From Ophiobolus disseminans (taxonomy: Eukaryota; Ascomycota; Dothideomycetes; Pleosporales; Phaeosphaeriaceae): DNA of 64,000 bases. The notes under the pieces are model-generated. The model was given only the letters and a program-made list of their open reading frames with translations, was not told the DNA's origin and did not search any database. Where the stretch lies: positions 573,780 to 637,779 of the forward strand of contig MU006235.1 of the NCBI GenBank assembly GCA_010093685.1, written 5' to 3'. Below are positions 21,494 through 33,249 of this stretch, in pieces. Each line of letters begins with the position of its first letter. Positions within the stretch are counted from its first letter, which is position 1. The position numbers and the translations under genes were made by a program.

Positions 21494-24122
21494 AGACAGC
21501 CAGAGAAGTCCCCAGATATCTCCCCACAATTGTCGCTTTCTGCTGAAAGCGTCAACGTACCCAATAACAATGGCCGGCTTCTTGACTCGATATCTTGGTC
21601 AGAAATTCTACTATCTGGGGCTGATCTTCATGACGCAAAGTCGTTAGGACGGCGAAGTCATTCCCCTACCCGTTACGCCAAAAAGGAGTTTTTGTATTCC
21701 TGGTTCCCAGAAGCAGACCCGAACCATCAGTGGGCCCAGACTTTCGGGTTATTGCTTTCTCGGCGCCGCACAGTTCTGTTAACAGCATGCGCAACTACAA
21801 CGATTGTTGGTTTGGCAAATCTCATTGGTACTATTATTATGTTTACGAAGCTACATGACAGTCGCTTGTTCCACGGAAGTGTAGCACAAGTGGTTTGCTA
21901 AGCTCCATTCTCCATCTAGGGATCAACATCCTGAGTAGCATCTTGCTGGGAGCTTCCAACCTCGCTATGCAACTACTGTCAGCACCGACGAGGGATGACA
22001 TCGATGCTGCTCACGCGAAGAAGAAATGGCTCGACGTTGGAATACTAAGCATACGCAATCTCCAACACATTTCTCGCCAACGAGTCTTTGTGTTGTATGT
22101 TCTAGCAATCTTCTCTTTTCCATTACACTTCGTGTACATCAGCCACACTTCCGCTAATTACCTACAAAACTAACAGCTACCAGGTACAATGCCGCGATCG
22201 TCAGCGTACAACCAGCTAATGCAATTATATGGGTCGTCGTCACACCAAATTTTGTCGAGGGTGCTCCATACGACATGGTGACTGCAAACCGAACTTTGCC
22301 GTTTCGTGCGAATAGTCCTATCGACTACACTACAAAGCTCGCAGATCTCCACCGTCACTCTGCCATGCAAGACCAAACTCTTTCCAATCTGACCTCTCGA
22401 GATTGTATAAGTCGCTACATGCAAGGTTACAACAACGCATCGGATGTTATTCTCGTGACTCCTGTCGGACCCGCAGTCGGAAACAACAACTCACTTCTGA
22501 CGGCTGGTTGGAGGACCGACGCGTACGATCCAGGCTGGCCTCTTCTGTGTGGAAACCTACCTCGAGCACTTTGCCGCCGCCCAGGAAGCTCAGGGAGGTC
22601 GGACGCCGCGGATCAATGGGCTATAGAGGGGCATCACATAGATTATTGCCTGTCACGCACACGATCAGTTGATGATAAGTGCAGCCTCGTTGTTGTCTTC
22701 CCAGTCATGCTCGGTAAGTCTTTTTGTTGCCACAATGGCTAACCTATGAATGTTGGAGACGTGCTAACGTCACTTTCATGTAACAGTGGTCATACTTTGC
22801 AACATTTGCAAATGCATCTGCATATATTACACCACTTGGCTATTTGCTTCTGGACAAGACGCTCCCTTGACTACAGTTGGTGACGCTGCAGTTTCATTCC
22901 TCAAGCGAAAAGATCACACCACAAAATCGATATGCCTAGCGGACAGAAACAATATCGATCAACTATGGGGACACAAAGCTGATGCACAACCAAAGCCACA
23001 GGAATGGAAACACAAGCGTACGAGACTGTGGAGAATTGCCTCTAAGCGATCATGGCTGACCACACTGATCTGGTACGTATCTTATGTGGGGTTTCCGCTT
23101 ACACTAATCACACATGAAGCTTAATCATCTTGCTCATTGCCGCTTTGGTCTGGTTGATAGTCGGCATAGAGTTCCTCAAAGCTCATCTACATGATTCGAG
23201 AATCAATCTGGGCAGTCTCGTATTTGGCAAACCGCGACCTGGCCAAACTTCGAACGTAGCTAACTCGAAAGCCTTAGTGACTGAGACTTGTCACTCCAAC
23301 TGTCGTCATCCCAACTTCGAGCTGACCACAGGAACAGAGAAACCAAAAAGCCATGTATCCTGTCATCATGTGGGCCAACAGCTGGCAAGTTGCTGTGTCC
23401 CTGCTCTATGTTCGCTATAACGCGCTAGTGACGACTTGCTTGGTCGGGGAGGAATGGTCGCGATTCGCATGCTCCTCGCCCATACCAAAGGGAAAACAAA
23501 ACACAGAAGAGGATGAAAAGAGACCCAGAAATCTTACCCTCTTCGTGCGATCGGTCTTCGGTTGACGCCAACCTGCTGTACCACCATTGCGAGTGAAGAG
23601 GCCTCTTCGTGTTTCAAATCCAGAAGGCATCCAACGATCAAGTTACTTCGTTTCAATGCCTTGGCGCTATGGCATACCACTGATAGCAGGTACATCTGGA
23701 CTTCACTGGCTGATCTCGCAAAGCCTTTTTGTCATAATCTCTCCGTCCTATCAAGCGGACGGGAAGGTCTTGACAACGATATGCTGTACATCAACGGGTT
23801 CAGCATCCAAGCTATCCTCACGAGTAAGTGACCCCTACAACTTCTGATGCGTGGGCTAAGATGACAAGCAATAATGGTGGGTTTGGTATACGTCGGTTTT
23901 CTGGTGGTCCTGGCGATGCGTGACTATCCGGGTGACGTGCCAATGGCTTCATCCTGCAGTGCAGCAATCAGTGCGGCCTGTCACCCAGATGAAGAAGACG
24001 ATGAAGCGCACCTCTTTCCAGTACAATGGGGTGTGGTGTCTATAAAGGACGGCAATGGCCACGGTTCACTTACAACTGACAAAAACGTTACACCACCGGA
24101 GGAAGGGCAAAGGTATGCATGA
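21494..24122 (+). pseudogene. DUF6536-type fungal multi-pass membrane protein, broken
   Basis: Long multi-exon gene matching fungal DUF6536 proteins: a first helix in LTACATTTIVGLANLIGTI, then GINILSSILLGASNLAMQLL, SAPTRDDIDAAH and KWLDVGILSIRNLQHI. Later come HIDYCLSRTRSVDDKCSL, TTVGDAAVSFL, MPWRYGIPLIAGTSGLHWLI and the tail SCSAAISAACHPDE. Introns at about 22129-22183, 22713-22787, 23072-23120, 23277-23331 and 23825-23870 splice in phase. Lesions: a frame change near 21883 (one lost base, or a doubtful 43-nt intron), in-frame TGA at 23563-23565, and another frame change at about 23740-23790. The function of the family is unknown. No safe start codon is found. Confidence 0.6.
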
Positions 24123-24522
24123 TGGATTTATCTGAAGGGTGAGACTCCATGGTATGGAGTCACTCGATAACAAATATAGTTATGAAGGTCACTCAATGCG
24201 AAAGAACGTGGGGTACAATTTATAGCTCTAGTATAGATGACAACTAAGTACATAATACTTCCGCAGCTCACGGAATTTGTGATGATTGAAACCTATTAGA
24301 GAAAGTGTTGATTGTCTTTGAAATAGCAAGTATTAATGCTCGAATCGATATTGGGGAAAACAGACCACAAGAATGGCGAGTTTCGGTTGTAGGCTCGACC
24401 AGTTCACCCAGAGAGTAGGCGTACTAGGCAAAGACCGGAGATTTGGCCATCACTTGCTCTGTAGGTGTGGCGAAGGAGAATGCGAGAGGACAGGCTTCCG
24501 AAGTTGGGCTGGCAGAAGCTGG
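24123..24522. other. Convergent intergenic region
   Basis: AT-richer stretch between the 3' ends of the DUF6536 remnant and the secreted-protein gene. An open frame at 24373-24645 runs opposite to the latter and is a shadow. Confidence 0.4.
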
Positions 24523-25162
24523 CTAAGGAGGAGGACCGTTCGTGGCGGACTGGAACTCAACCGAATTGATAAGTCCGGGGCTGCCTCGAGACGCGGCGTA
24601 GCACAGTCCATTGCTAACTTGATAGTCCACGAGGAAGCAGTTTGAGAACGTATCGCAGTAGTCTACACAAGCACGGAACGTATTCCTGGTCACTGTCCCG
24701 AGGAGGTCTTCGTTGTTGAATCTATAGTATCCGCCGCACTGTAGGTTGAAGACTCGCTGATCTGGCGTGGTATACGTTGGTTGGAGATCCTCACAAGAGG
24801 TTGGACCGGTGGGAGAAGGAGTCGGAGAGCTACTGGTGGTCGACGAGGGGCCCTGGGTTGAGGAGGACGAAGATATAGTCGTAGAGGAGGCGACGGCTGA
24901 CGATGAAGACACCGAAGTGGGAGTCGGCGTGGGAGTACATTCGCCATAGCCATAAGGACCCTTCTTGCAACCATTGTCGTGACTATACTGATTAGTCATC
25001 TGGGTGTCGTGAGCCAGAACCAAAGACTTACCACCACGGGTATGAACGCCACCCCTTTCCGCGGCAAAGCTGTTCGCGCCAGGTAGGAGCTTTCTGAGGC
25101 GGCCCCGCGAGGGCGAGGGAGACCAAGGCCAACAAGACGGCGGCTAAAAGAGTGGACTTCAT
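24523..25162 (-). CDS. Secreted Cys-rich protein with Ser/Thr linker and PAN/apple-like C-terminus
   Basis: 196-aa predicted secreted protein. Exons are 25162-25032 and 24982-24523. The 49-nt intron (GTAAGT, branch GACTAAT, TATAG) joins in phase to make a Cys codon. Residues 1-20 form a classic signal peptide (MKSTLLAAVLLALVSLALA, cleavage after ALA). The mature N-terminus is a small Cys/Trp-rich module (LCRGKGW, WWCHDNGCKK, YGEC). Then comes a Ser/Thr/Pro linker of about 50 residues, likely O-glycosylated, and a C-terminal domain with about six cysteines (SCEDLQP, LQCGGYYRF, FRACVDYCDTFSNC, GLCYAA) resembling a PAN/apple fold. This could be a wall or matrix protein or a candidate effector. 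Function is not shown. Confidence 0.72.
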
Positions 25163-25212
25163 CTTGAGATGTGTGTAGAGAACACCCTATGAAATTGTGA
25201 AATTCTTTGTTC

Positions 25213-25220
25213 TTATATAG
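25213..25220 (-). promoter_or_regulatory. TATA box of the secreted-protein gene
   Basis: CTATATAA on the minus strand, about 50-58 bases upstream of the ATG at 25162. This is the spacing expected for a strong fungal core promoter. Confidence 0.45.
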
Positions 25221-26418
25221 CACATGATTAGGTGATTACATCAACGACTTCTTCGGAAGAAGGGGCCGGCGACGACTCTCGTGGTAGACTAATCAGCCCC
25301 ACATGATGGTTTGAGCAACAGACCTGTGGTTCGCAATTGACTAATGAGAAGCCGAAGGGAATGACTGGATCGGAACCATGATAGAAAAGACAGTATTCGT
25401 GGCCTCAGACTTGCGTATTTCATACCCATAACAGTGGTCCTAGAATACTTATCAGTGCCACGCGAGACCACCTCGACGGCAGTAATCAGGCTTCCGGCTT
25501 CCTGTATAGATTCAAGTCTGCCTCAAAAAGAAGGGTCAAAGTAATTTGATGAGATATCAACATGTGAAAGGCAACGCTCTGTGCTAGCGATGAACTTAGC
25601 TCTCAACGCACAACCGTTGTGGAGCCGAGCGGCATGGCCCACTTCGAAGCGTACCATTCAGTGTAGATGTCCGAACCATTCCACTTGCAAGTTCAATGCA
25701 TTGCTACCCATTGCAGATCAGGAACAAAACAATGGCAGCGAATTGACTCAGGGACATTGAGCACGGGACGTCCCAGATGCAGGTACACAATGAGCTACTT
25801 GAGTAAGAGCCATGGAACGCAATCGGGAATGTCGTGGAGCCGAACGCCTCAATATCTTTGCACCCAATGCGATGCCGTTCAGCGACCTGTGCGTGGAAGA
25901 AGGTCTCAATGGATGAGCAGTAGATGTGAAGGGAGGTGAAGGCGGTCAGAGTGCCGCACTAAGCTCGGGTTTAGTACGGAGATAACAGTGGAAACAGCAG
26001 TTCCGTGCAACAACGAACTAAACGCTAGCATGTTTATCGTGCACACGCATTCAAGTTCATGCCAATTACATTTCAAATGACATTTCAAGATTCGACTTAC
26101 TTAGAGTATAACAAATACCTAAACATATATTCTTTAGAGATATTGATATCATGTTACAACGTTTAGCTGCACTTATGTGAAGCAAGGACATAAAAGTTGG
26201 TTAATGTAAGAATTTGTTGGCGTAGGCCTGTATGCGTAGGCCTGCATATAACAATTGTAGGTACACAGCTACGACGCTGGTTTGAATCATTGCCCGGTCA
26301 TTACTCAGCGTGATTACCTAGGTAAGTCTGAGGCGGAAACCCCCGCGGGGAGGAGCTGTCTCAGAACGTCAACGTCGGAGCTACACTGCACAACAACAAT
26401 CAATTGCCAAAGTCCAAG
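25221..26418. other. Gene-poor region, 1.2 kb
   Basis: No supported gene. It includes an AT-rich patch near 26090-26170 and a TACCTAGGTA palindrome at 26315-26324, about 95 bases before the isomerase ATG. Short open frames (for example 25667-25939) lack any recognisable sequence. Confidence 0.5.
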
Positions 26419-27986
26419 ATGCGAAACCCTCTGATCAGACTCGAATGCGGTAAGACTCGTATTAAGAACAGGTTACTGCAGTCAACTGACAACAATCACA
26501 GGCGTAAACAGCTACGACTGGGGTGCGCTGCCCCGCGATTCATGATTTCGTCTCAGCGCGATGCTGAAGCGACCCAGGGAAAGTCGGCAAAACCTCCGCG
26601 GCCGCAAAGTTCCATGCTGCCACAGCTTCAGACTTCTCGATACAGGAGGAGAAGCCGTATGCTGAGGTCCGATGCCTCTTATATGGTGCAGCTGACTGTG
26701 TCACTGACCATGACAGCTATGGATGGGCACTCACCCCTCGCTTCCCTCCAAGGACCTCGAGACACAGCGAACGCTGCTCGATCTGGTGCAGGAGAACCAA
26801 GCACTGCTATCTTCGGATATTGCTCAGCGCTATGAGAACAAGCTGCCGTTCTTGTTCAAGGTCCTCTCGATCAACAAGGCCCTGAGCATCCAGGCGCATC
26901 CGAACAAAAAGCTTGCGGAGCAGTTGCATGCTAAGGACCCCAAGAACTACCCAGGTCAGCCTCAGTCAGCAATATAGCGCATAGCAAGCCTAACGATGCT
27001 CTTCAGATGACAACCACAAGCCCGAAATGACCATCGCGGTCACACCCTTCGATGGCCTCTGCGGTTTCCGTCCCCTCGCCGAGATCGCCCACTTCCTCAA
27101 GACTGTCCCCTCCCTCCGCAAAGTCGTCGGCGAAGAAGAAGCCTCCAACTTCGAGAATGCCGTCAAGGGCAAGGAGACGTCAGACAAGGAGGAGGATGTG
27201 AAGGCGAACAAGAAGGCCCTACAGTCCGCCTTCACCAAAGTCATGAACACAGACAGGGACACCCTAGCCACCGCCTCCAAAGAACTCATCCAAGCCGCAG
27301 AGTCCGAAGGCAGTTCCTTCGCCGGCTCCGGCGGCCCCTCCAACGACGGCAAAGAACTCGCCGACCTCGTCGCGCGCCTAAACGCCCAATTTCCCAACGA
27401 CATCGGCCTCTTCGTGCAGTTCTTCCTCAACTACGTCAAGCTCGAGATCGGCGAAGCCATGTTCCTCAAAGCCGACGACATCCACGCCTACCTCTCGGGC
27501 GACATCATCGAATGCATGGCTAGCTCCGATAACGTGGTGCGTGCAGGCTTCACGCCCAAGTTCAAAGACGTCGACACACTCACGGATATGTTGACGTACT
27601 CGTACGCCCCGATTAGCGAGCAGAAAATGGAACCTACGGATTACTCACATGTGAGGCATAATGCGGCGGCGTATAGTTCTAGCTCGTCGAGCTTGTTGTA
27701 CAACCCCCCGATCCCCGAGTTCGCGGTCGTGCGTACCGCGCTGAATAAATCGGGGGCCAAGGCGACGTTTGACCCGATTGAGGGGCCGAGTATCATCTTG
27801 TGCACCAAGGGCAAGGGCACGATTAGCGTGGGATCCAAGGAGGAGAAGATCGAGGAGGGGTATGTTTTCTTTGTGGGGGCGACGGCGGAGGTTGTAGTGT
27901 TGAGTGAGACGGATGCGGAGGATGGGGAGGGGCTGGTTACGTTTAGGGCGTTTTGTGAGATTGAGGAGGAGAAGCAGAAGCTATGA
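26419..27986 (+). CDS. Mannose-6-phosphate isomerase (type I, zinc-dependent)
   Basis: Converts fructose-6-phosphate and mannose-6-phosphate in the cytosol, feeding GDP-mannose for glycans and cell wall. 452 aa from five exons: 26419-26449, 26502-26522, 26578-26666, 26717-26954 and 27007-27986. All junctions are in phase, and exon 2 is only 21 nt. The protein begins MRNPLIRLECGVNSYDWGK, then AAAKFHAAT and PYAELWMGTHPS. Zn ligands can be read: Gln106 and His108 in IQAHPNK, Glu133 in NHKPEM and His286 in DDIHAYLSGD. NPPIPEFAVVRT and the C-terminal cupin strands follow. Length and motifs are those of fungal manA/PMI40. The minus-strand frame at 26990-27430 is a shadow. Confidence 0.95.
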
Positions 27987-28117
27987 AGGATCGAGGGGTT
28001 CTTCTAGTGAACTGAGAACACAAGATGGTGTCTATGATTCTTGAGTGGAATGTTCAATGGTATTCGCTATGCATCTACGCTGGATATCAAAAGTATCAAA
28101 ACACATCCGTCCTTCTC

Positions 28118-29174
28118 TTATTCAGACAGACTCCTCATAACGCCCTCAAATGCAACAAGCGCCATAGCGTTCGCCGGAAACGCTCTCAAGAAGCACGGCA
28201 CAAAGCCTCTCCAATATCCTCTCCACCCCGACTCGCTATACACCGTTCTCGCCACGTCTCTCCATCTCGGAAACCGTCTCTCAGGCCCTAATGGGTCCGT
28301 CATTATTCGTTGCTTGATTACATCCGAAGGATAACTCGTGACCCAAAATATTTGCGCCGATAAGCCACCAGCCCAGAAATTCACCGCAGGCGTGGAAAGA
28401 TTCGTATGCGTTTGTAATTGTCGTGTGAAGAGGTCGTACGTGCCCCACCAGAAGCAGAAGAACGTGCGGAAGAGCAACGTCGCGCTGAGACCGTGGTACA
28501 AGCCGCGAAAGCCGTGGCCGCGGTATATTTTCGTCAGGCAGTCAATGGGCCCGGAGTAGAGCCGCTTCGACTTGTCCGCCGCGTACTGTATTTGTAATCG
28601 CGCTTTGATGTGCTCGACGGGCGCGGCGACAAACGACACGGTCCAGCCAGCCATTGTGCCTGCCAATGCGTGGCCGAGGACGGGCAGCTTGGGTTGCTCG
28701 GTCAGGGCGGAGGTGCGTGGGTTGAACAAGTTGTCGTTTAGGACGCGGCGGTATACGCTGAGGGAGCCGAGCATGATGGAGTCCATGAACATCCATCCCA
28801 CAAGTGGCGGTGTGGCGCCTTTGTATAGGCCTGTGAACCCTTCTTTGCGGAGTGTTTGGAGTAGGCAATCTACGGGACCGCGGAATTGGGACTTATCGGT
28901 CGTTTGGAGGCGAACCTGTTCAAATCAGCGCAACTTCTATGGTCGCTATACGAACTGCTTTTCACCTTGACCGTGTCGAATGGATGACCCACTGTAGGTG
29001 TTAGATATGACAAATATGCAATTGAAAGTGATAAATACCGGAGAGCTTCGCCATCCCACTAAACACACCAGCTACAAACCCTCGATAGTACTTTGGCGAG
29101 TCGTGAGGCTCAGCCGGATCCACGACCGCGCTCGCAGCGGGTTTCTCGCCCGTCTTCATGACCGCAGCAGACAT
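28118..29174 (-). CDS. Mitochondrial carrier family (SLC25) protein
   Basis: Inner-membrane solute carrier, 319 aa. Exons are 29174-29039, 28991-28966 and 28915-28118, with introns of 47 and 50 nt, all in phase. Three carrier repeats each show the PX[DE]XX[KR] signature: HPFDTVK (residues 48-54), PVEHIK and PSDVIK. Each is followed by a conserved block such as KEGFTGLYKGATPPL, HGFRGLYHGLSATLL or ESGWRGYWRGFVPCFLRAFPANA. The last, with RAFPANA, is typical of the carnitine/ornithine/amino-acid branch (Crc1, Ort1, Ymc1-like). I cannot assign the substrate. It shares a 434-bp divergent promoter with the GT8 gene. Confidence 0.9.
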
Positions 29175-29608
29175 GGTATTCGATGGAGCACTCGTCTCGG
29201 TGTCGAATTCATGCCGTGTGTGGAAGCAGATATAACAGACTCGAGACACAAGCAGCACGAAAAGAAAGCGAACGTGTAATGCCCGACAATCTTCAACCCA
29301 TGCTCGTGTGTTGGGCGGAGTTAACAGCGTCGGAAAAGCGAGAGGCTCCGCGATGTGGGATGATGACGATCTTGAGAGGCCACCGGGATCGGCTGGCGCG
29401 AAAAGTAATGTAGGCCAGGGTCCAGGCCGCGTTAGATTCGCCAAACGCGCCGGATCTTGTACCCCTCCATCTATTATTGCGCGTAGTCAACCAGAAGTGT
29501 ACTGGCTTGTTTGATCTCGTCATGTTGTGATGGCTTGCTAACACTGCGACACTAATCTTTGAAGTCGACATTGATCCAGCTAGCTCACCAAAGACAGAGT
29601 TTTGCGAC
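29175..29608. promoter_or_regulatory. Divergent promoter between carrier and GT8 genes
   Basis: The start codons of the two genes point away from each other across 434 bp, so the region must hold both promoters. No TATA box is obvious. Open frames crossing it show no family match. Confidence 0.45.
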
Positions 29609-30603
29609 ATGGCTTCCACCAGGCTCAGCACAGAACCAGCGGCCGTGACGTCGAAGAAGGGTAACGGTTTCTATCCCATCAAACATCAGACGGAAACTAA
29701 CAGCACACAGTATGGACGACCCTCATCACCAACACCGCCTACCTCACCGGCCTCCTCACCCTCGACTACTCGCTCAAGAAACACAACACGAAATACCCCC
29801 TCGTAGCCCTCTACACAGACACCTTCCCGCCCGATGGCCACAAAGCTCTCGATGAGCGCGGCATTCCCAAACAACACGTCAAGTACCTGCTTCCCAGCGT
29901 GCAAAAGGACTTCACAAACGACCCGCGCTTCTACGACTGCTGGTCCAAGCTCACGCCCTTCTCCCTCGAAGAATACGACCGCGTCGTGCAACTCGACAGC
30001 GACATGCTCGTGCTGCAGAACATGGACGAACTGATGGAAATGTCTCTCGACCCGCCCAGCGCAGCAGGCAAAGGTGACCGTGTCTTCGCCGCCAGTCACG
30101 CCTGCGTCTGCAACCCGCTCAAGAAGCCGCACTACCCGAAAGACTGGGTCCCGGAGAACTGCGCATTCACATCCCAACACGCCGACCCCGACGCAGCGCA
30201 ACACACCGGCGCGCCCGCAGATTTCGGCCTCGGCATGCCCAACGGCGGCCTGCAAGTCGTTAACCCCAGCGCAGCCGTGTACAACCTCATCCTCGAGCAA
30301 CTTTCCAACCCATCATCCATGGACTACGATTTCGCCGACCAGTCGCTGCTAGGAGACTTGTTCCGGGGCCGATGGGTTGCGCTGCCGTATACGTACAACG
30401 CGCTGAAGACGCTGCGGAACAAGGGCGTGCACGAGCAGATATGGAGGGACGGGGAGGTGAAGAATGTACATTATATTCTGAGTCCGAAGCCGTGGGACGA
30501 GCAGGCGGGGAAGTGTAGTCAGGAGAGTCATGAGTGGTGGTGGGCGGTTAATCGGGAGAGGTTGGAGAAGGAGAAGGGTGAGGGGGTTGTGGATGGGTTT
30601 TGA
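29609..30603 (+). CDS. GT8 glycosyltransferase (glycogenin/galactinol-synthase-like)
   Basis: 314 aa from exons 29609-29660 and 29711-30603. The 50-nt intron (GTAACG, CTAAC, CACAG) joins in phase as Val. Family features: VWTTLITNTAYLTGLLTLDYSL at the start, PLVALYTDTFPPDGHKAL, DPRFYDCWSKL, and the metal-binding DXD motif LDSDM (Asp113 and Asp115). The acceptor region has NCAFTSQH, then FGLGMPNGGLQVVNPS, DFADQSLLGDLFRGRW and YNALKTLR. The C-terminus has VHYILSPKPWDE. No signal peptide is seen, so a cytosolic enzyme using a UDP-sugar is likely. The acceptor is unknown. GT8 membership is firm. Confidence 0.9.
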
Positions 30604-31794
30604 GATGTGGATGTAATGGGGTCGAGTGGTGTCGGAATTGGATATGATGGATTATGACTAGCTTTAGAAATTTGTGATGTTGTAGAAGTGAGTTAGATTT
30701 GAATTGAAACTGGACTACCGCAGGTCGCCGAGAAATGAGTTGTCGAACAAATAGCCATAATTCTCTTAAAGCCACACATAAGCCACGTTAGTTCATCGTT
30801 CTGATGCAAGTGTAGAACAAGGCCTCCCAGTTTGTTCCCTCGTTGCAACAACCTGCGGTGTGTCATTCCACAGCACATCCGCTTGAGGTTCACCGTGGCT
30901 GCTTTCTCGTACGTTTGTGCCAATGCGGCTAAGTCCACTCGAAATGTCACAATTCTCCGGGCGATGATAGCGTCATGGGTGTTCCTTGCCTCGGGCGATA
31001 GGCGAAGCAGATGAACTAAAAGTTGAAAACTGAATCGTCTGCCAGCCGTAGCGCACTAAGCGCCTCAATGTTGTCACGAACACTCCAGGTTGAAGCCAGT
31101 TGCTGCCTCATTACCGCAGAGTCTACTCGCCACAATACTCGCCCACACGGGCTTCCAGAACACGATTGTTGCTGCCAGGCTCAGGAGTAGCTCCGCGTAC
31201 CTGCATGACTTAGATTGCGGGTCGGCGGCATCGTAGGACTGCAGCGTGATGGTACACTACAGCGCTAGGTGCAGCAGAGGTGCATATACCTGCAGCTGCA
31301 CGATTCCTGGCCCTCATCTTGTTTTGATATGCTGCAAATTAGAGCAGCAAAGGCCCCTTTTTGATAGGAGGCGTGCGAGATTTGCGATGGTTCGGGGGAC
31401 CTGTCAGTGTCAAGCGAGCGTTGCGCGTCTGCGAGTTAGTGAGGGGCGCACGGTTGGCTGCCGATCGGGCTGACAGGGTTGTTTCACCCTTAAGACTTCT
31501 GCTTCTACATCCGTCTTCTCGGTGCATTTGACATCGAACGCGCAAAATCTCCCGCACGCCCACCGCCGTGATAGAAGACGCCGCCGCCGCCCGCACTCTT
31601 TCCGCCTCGCACACCGCACTCGGCCAAACCCGTCCTCGGTCTACCTTCCCGCCAATTGCGCCCTGCAGCCTCACGTGTCGCTATCAGGAGCTATCAACAC
31701 CACTACTGCGCCCACTCCGCCAGCGAAAGAGCACGTCTCCCGACGAGAACCACTCGACACCACGATTGAGAGTGCATAGCGAGCATCAGACATC
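30604..31794. other. Intergenic region and ARF 5' leader
   Basis: 1.2 kb without a supported gene. The 3' part (from about 31500) is rich in CA/CT and probably the leader of the ARF gene. Frames at 31339-31779 show no conserved sequence. Confidence 0.45.
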
Positions 31795-32672
31795 ATGGGT
31801 GCCTCAATATCGAAGATGATGAACAAGATCTTCGGATCCAAGGAGATGCGTCTCTTGATGCTGGGTCTGGACGCAGCAGGAAAGACCAGTATGTCATTCT
31901 CCCCACCTGCACGACGGCATACAGGGCATTGGAAGATCTAGCAACGGGTCAATGCTAACACGCCCGCCAGCAATCCTCTACAAGCTCAAGCTCGACCAGG
32001 ACGTCACCACTATCCCCACCGTTGGCTTCAACGTCGAGACCGTCACCTACAAGAACACAAAATTCAACGTCTGGGACGTCGGCGGCCAGGACAAGATCCG
32101 CCCGCTGTGGAGACACTACTTCTCTGGTATGTTGGGGCGTGATGGCACGGTTCCGGGTAGGCGAGCACGCGCGGGCACACGATGCACTGCAAGCGACTCT
32201 CTATCCACCACACCATCATCGCAATATGCTGAATTAGGACCCCTATACTGACGTCATTCTAGGAACCCAGGGCCTTATCTTCGTCATCGACTCAAATGAC
32301 CGCGACCGCATCGACGAGGCGCGGACGGAACTCACAAGGATCATTCAGGACAGGGAAATGAAGGATGCGCTGCTGTTAGTCTTTGCGAACAAGCAGGATC
32401 TCCAAGGAGGTGCGTACATCCAGGGTTGCATATGACGTTTGAATTATACTGACGCCATGTAGCCATGCGACCAAAGGAAGTCTCAGATCGCCTGCAGTTA
32501 GACAAGATCGCCAAGGACCACGTATGGAAAGTCGAGCCCAGCTGTGCAACAACAGGAGAGGGCATCTTCGAAGGACTAGTAAGTCCAGCGTCTTCCAAGC
32601 ACATGACACATCAGCTAACACACCCAGGCATGGCTATCAAACAACGTCAAGCTTCCTGCCGGCGGCAAATAA
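31795..32672 (+). CDS. ADP-ribosylation factor small GTPase (ARF6/ArfB-like)
   Basis: Membrane-traffic GTPase, 185 aa. Exons are 31795-31888, 31971-32126, 32263-32409, 32463-32578 and 32628-32672, all in phase. Features: Gly2 for N-myristoylation, an amphipathic N-terminus (MGASISKMMNKIFG), P-loop GLDAAGKT, switch I TIPTVGFN, switch II DVGGQDKIRPLWRHYF, NKQD and SCATTG. The extended N-terminus and the MRLLMLGLDAAGKT context point to the ARF6/ArfB branch rather than Arf1, which in fungi acts in endocytosis and polarity. The branch call is from memory; the ARF call is firm. Confidence 0.95.
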
Positions 32673-33249
32673 GCCTCATCCTCTTCTTCCATCGCTTCTC
32701 TACCGACACGACTGCATGCGTATATCCCTGGCTTCTGCATATACCCGGCTCCTCAGTTTTAATGCCCCTCCTTGACCGCCTTATACCTTCTAATACCAGC
32801 TACCGATCGAGTAGCTTCTTAATTCGCTTCTTTTTCTCGCTTTCTTTCTCCACACTTGTTGCGTGTGGGAATGAGATACCCCTCAAATTGTTCTGCGTGT
32901 AACATTGGTGTACTATGTAGATTTCTCCTGGGCGGATTCGGCGCCGTTTTTAGCGGGCAGGATGTGGGTAGCGCCTGTTTTTAGATGATTATATGGATCT
33001 GTATGAGCTTTTTTTGCATTGATTACCTTAATTCCGTTTGCTCGTTCAATGTTGCTTGAAGCTGCTGTTGTGCATGTGACGTCTGAGGTCGCACGAGCGA
33101 CGTGACTGCCGCGCGTGGGGACGAGAGGTACGCTCGAGACACCGTCACTCCGTTTGTCTCTCACCCCCGTCAACTTTGCCACCACCTTCAACAGTGTTTT
33201 ATCGTTTGACCACAAATCGCACCGCCGCTCAGCAGCAATTTCAGATCAG
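32673..33249. other. Intergenic region between arf and the first Argonaute remnant
   Basis: 3' UTR of the ARF gene, then sequence with no family match. The open frame entering the Argonaute remnant starts at 33115, but similarity to Argonautes only begins near 33250, which may mark a breakpoint. Confidence 0.45.

Noticed and set aside
25667..25939. 90-aa frame in the gene-poor region
   Set aside because: No family likeness, no clear promoter, no introns to test the phase.
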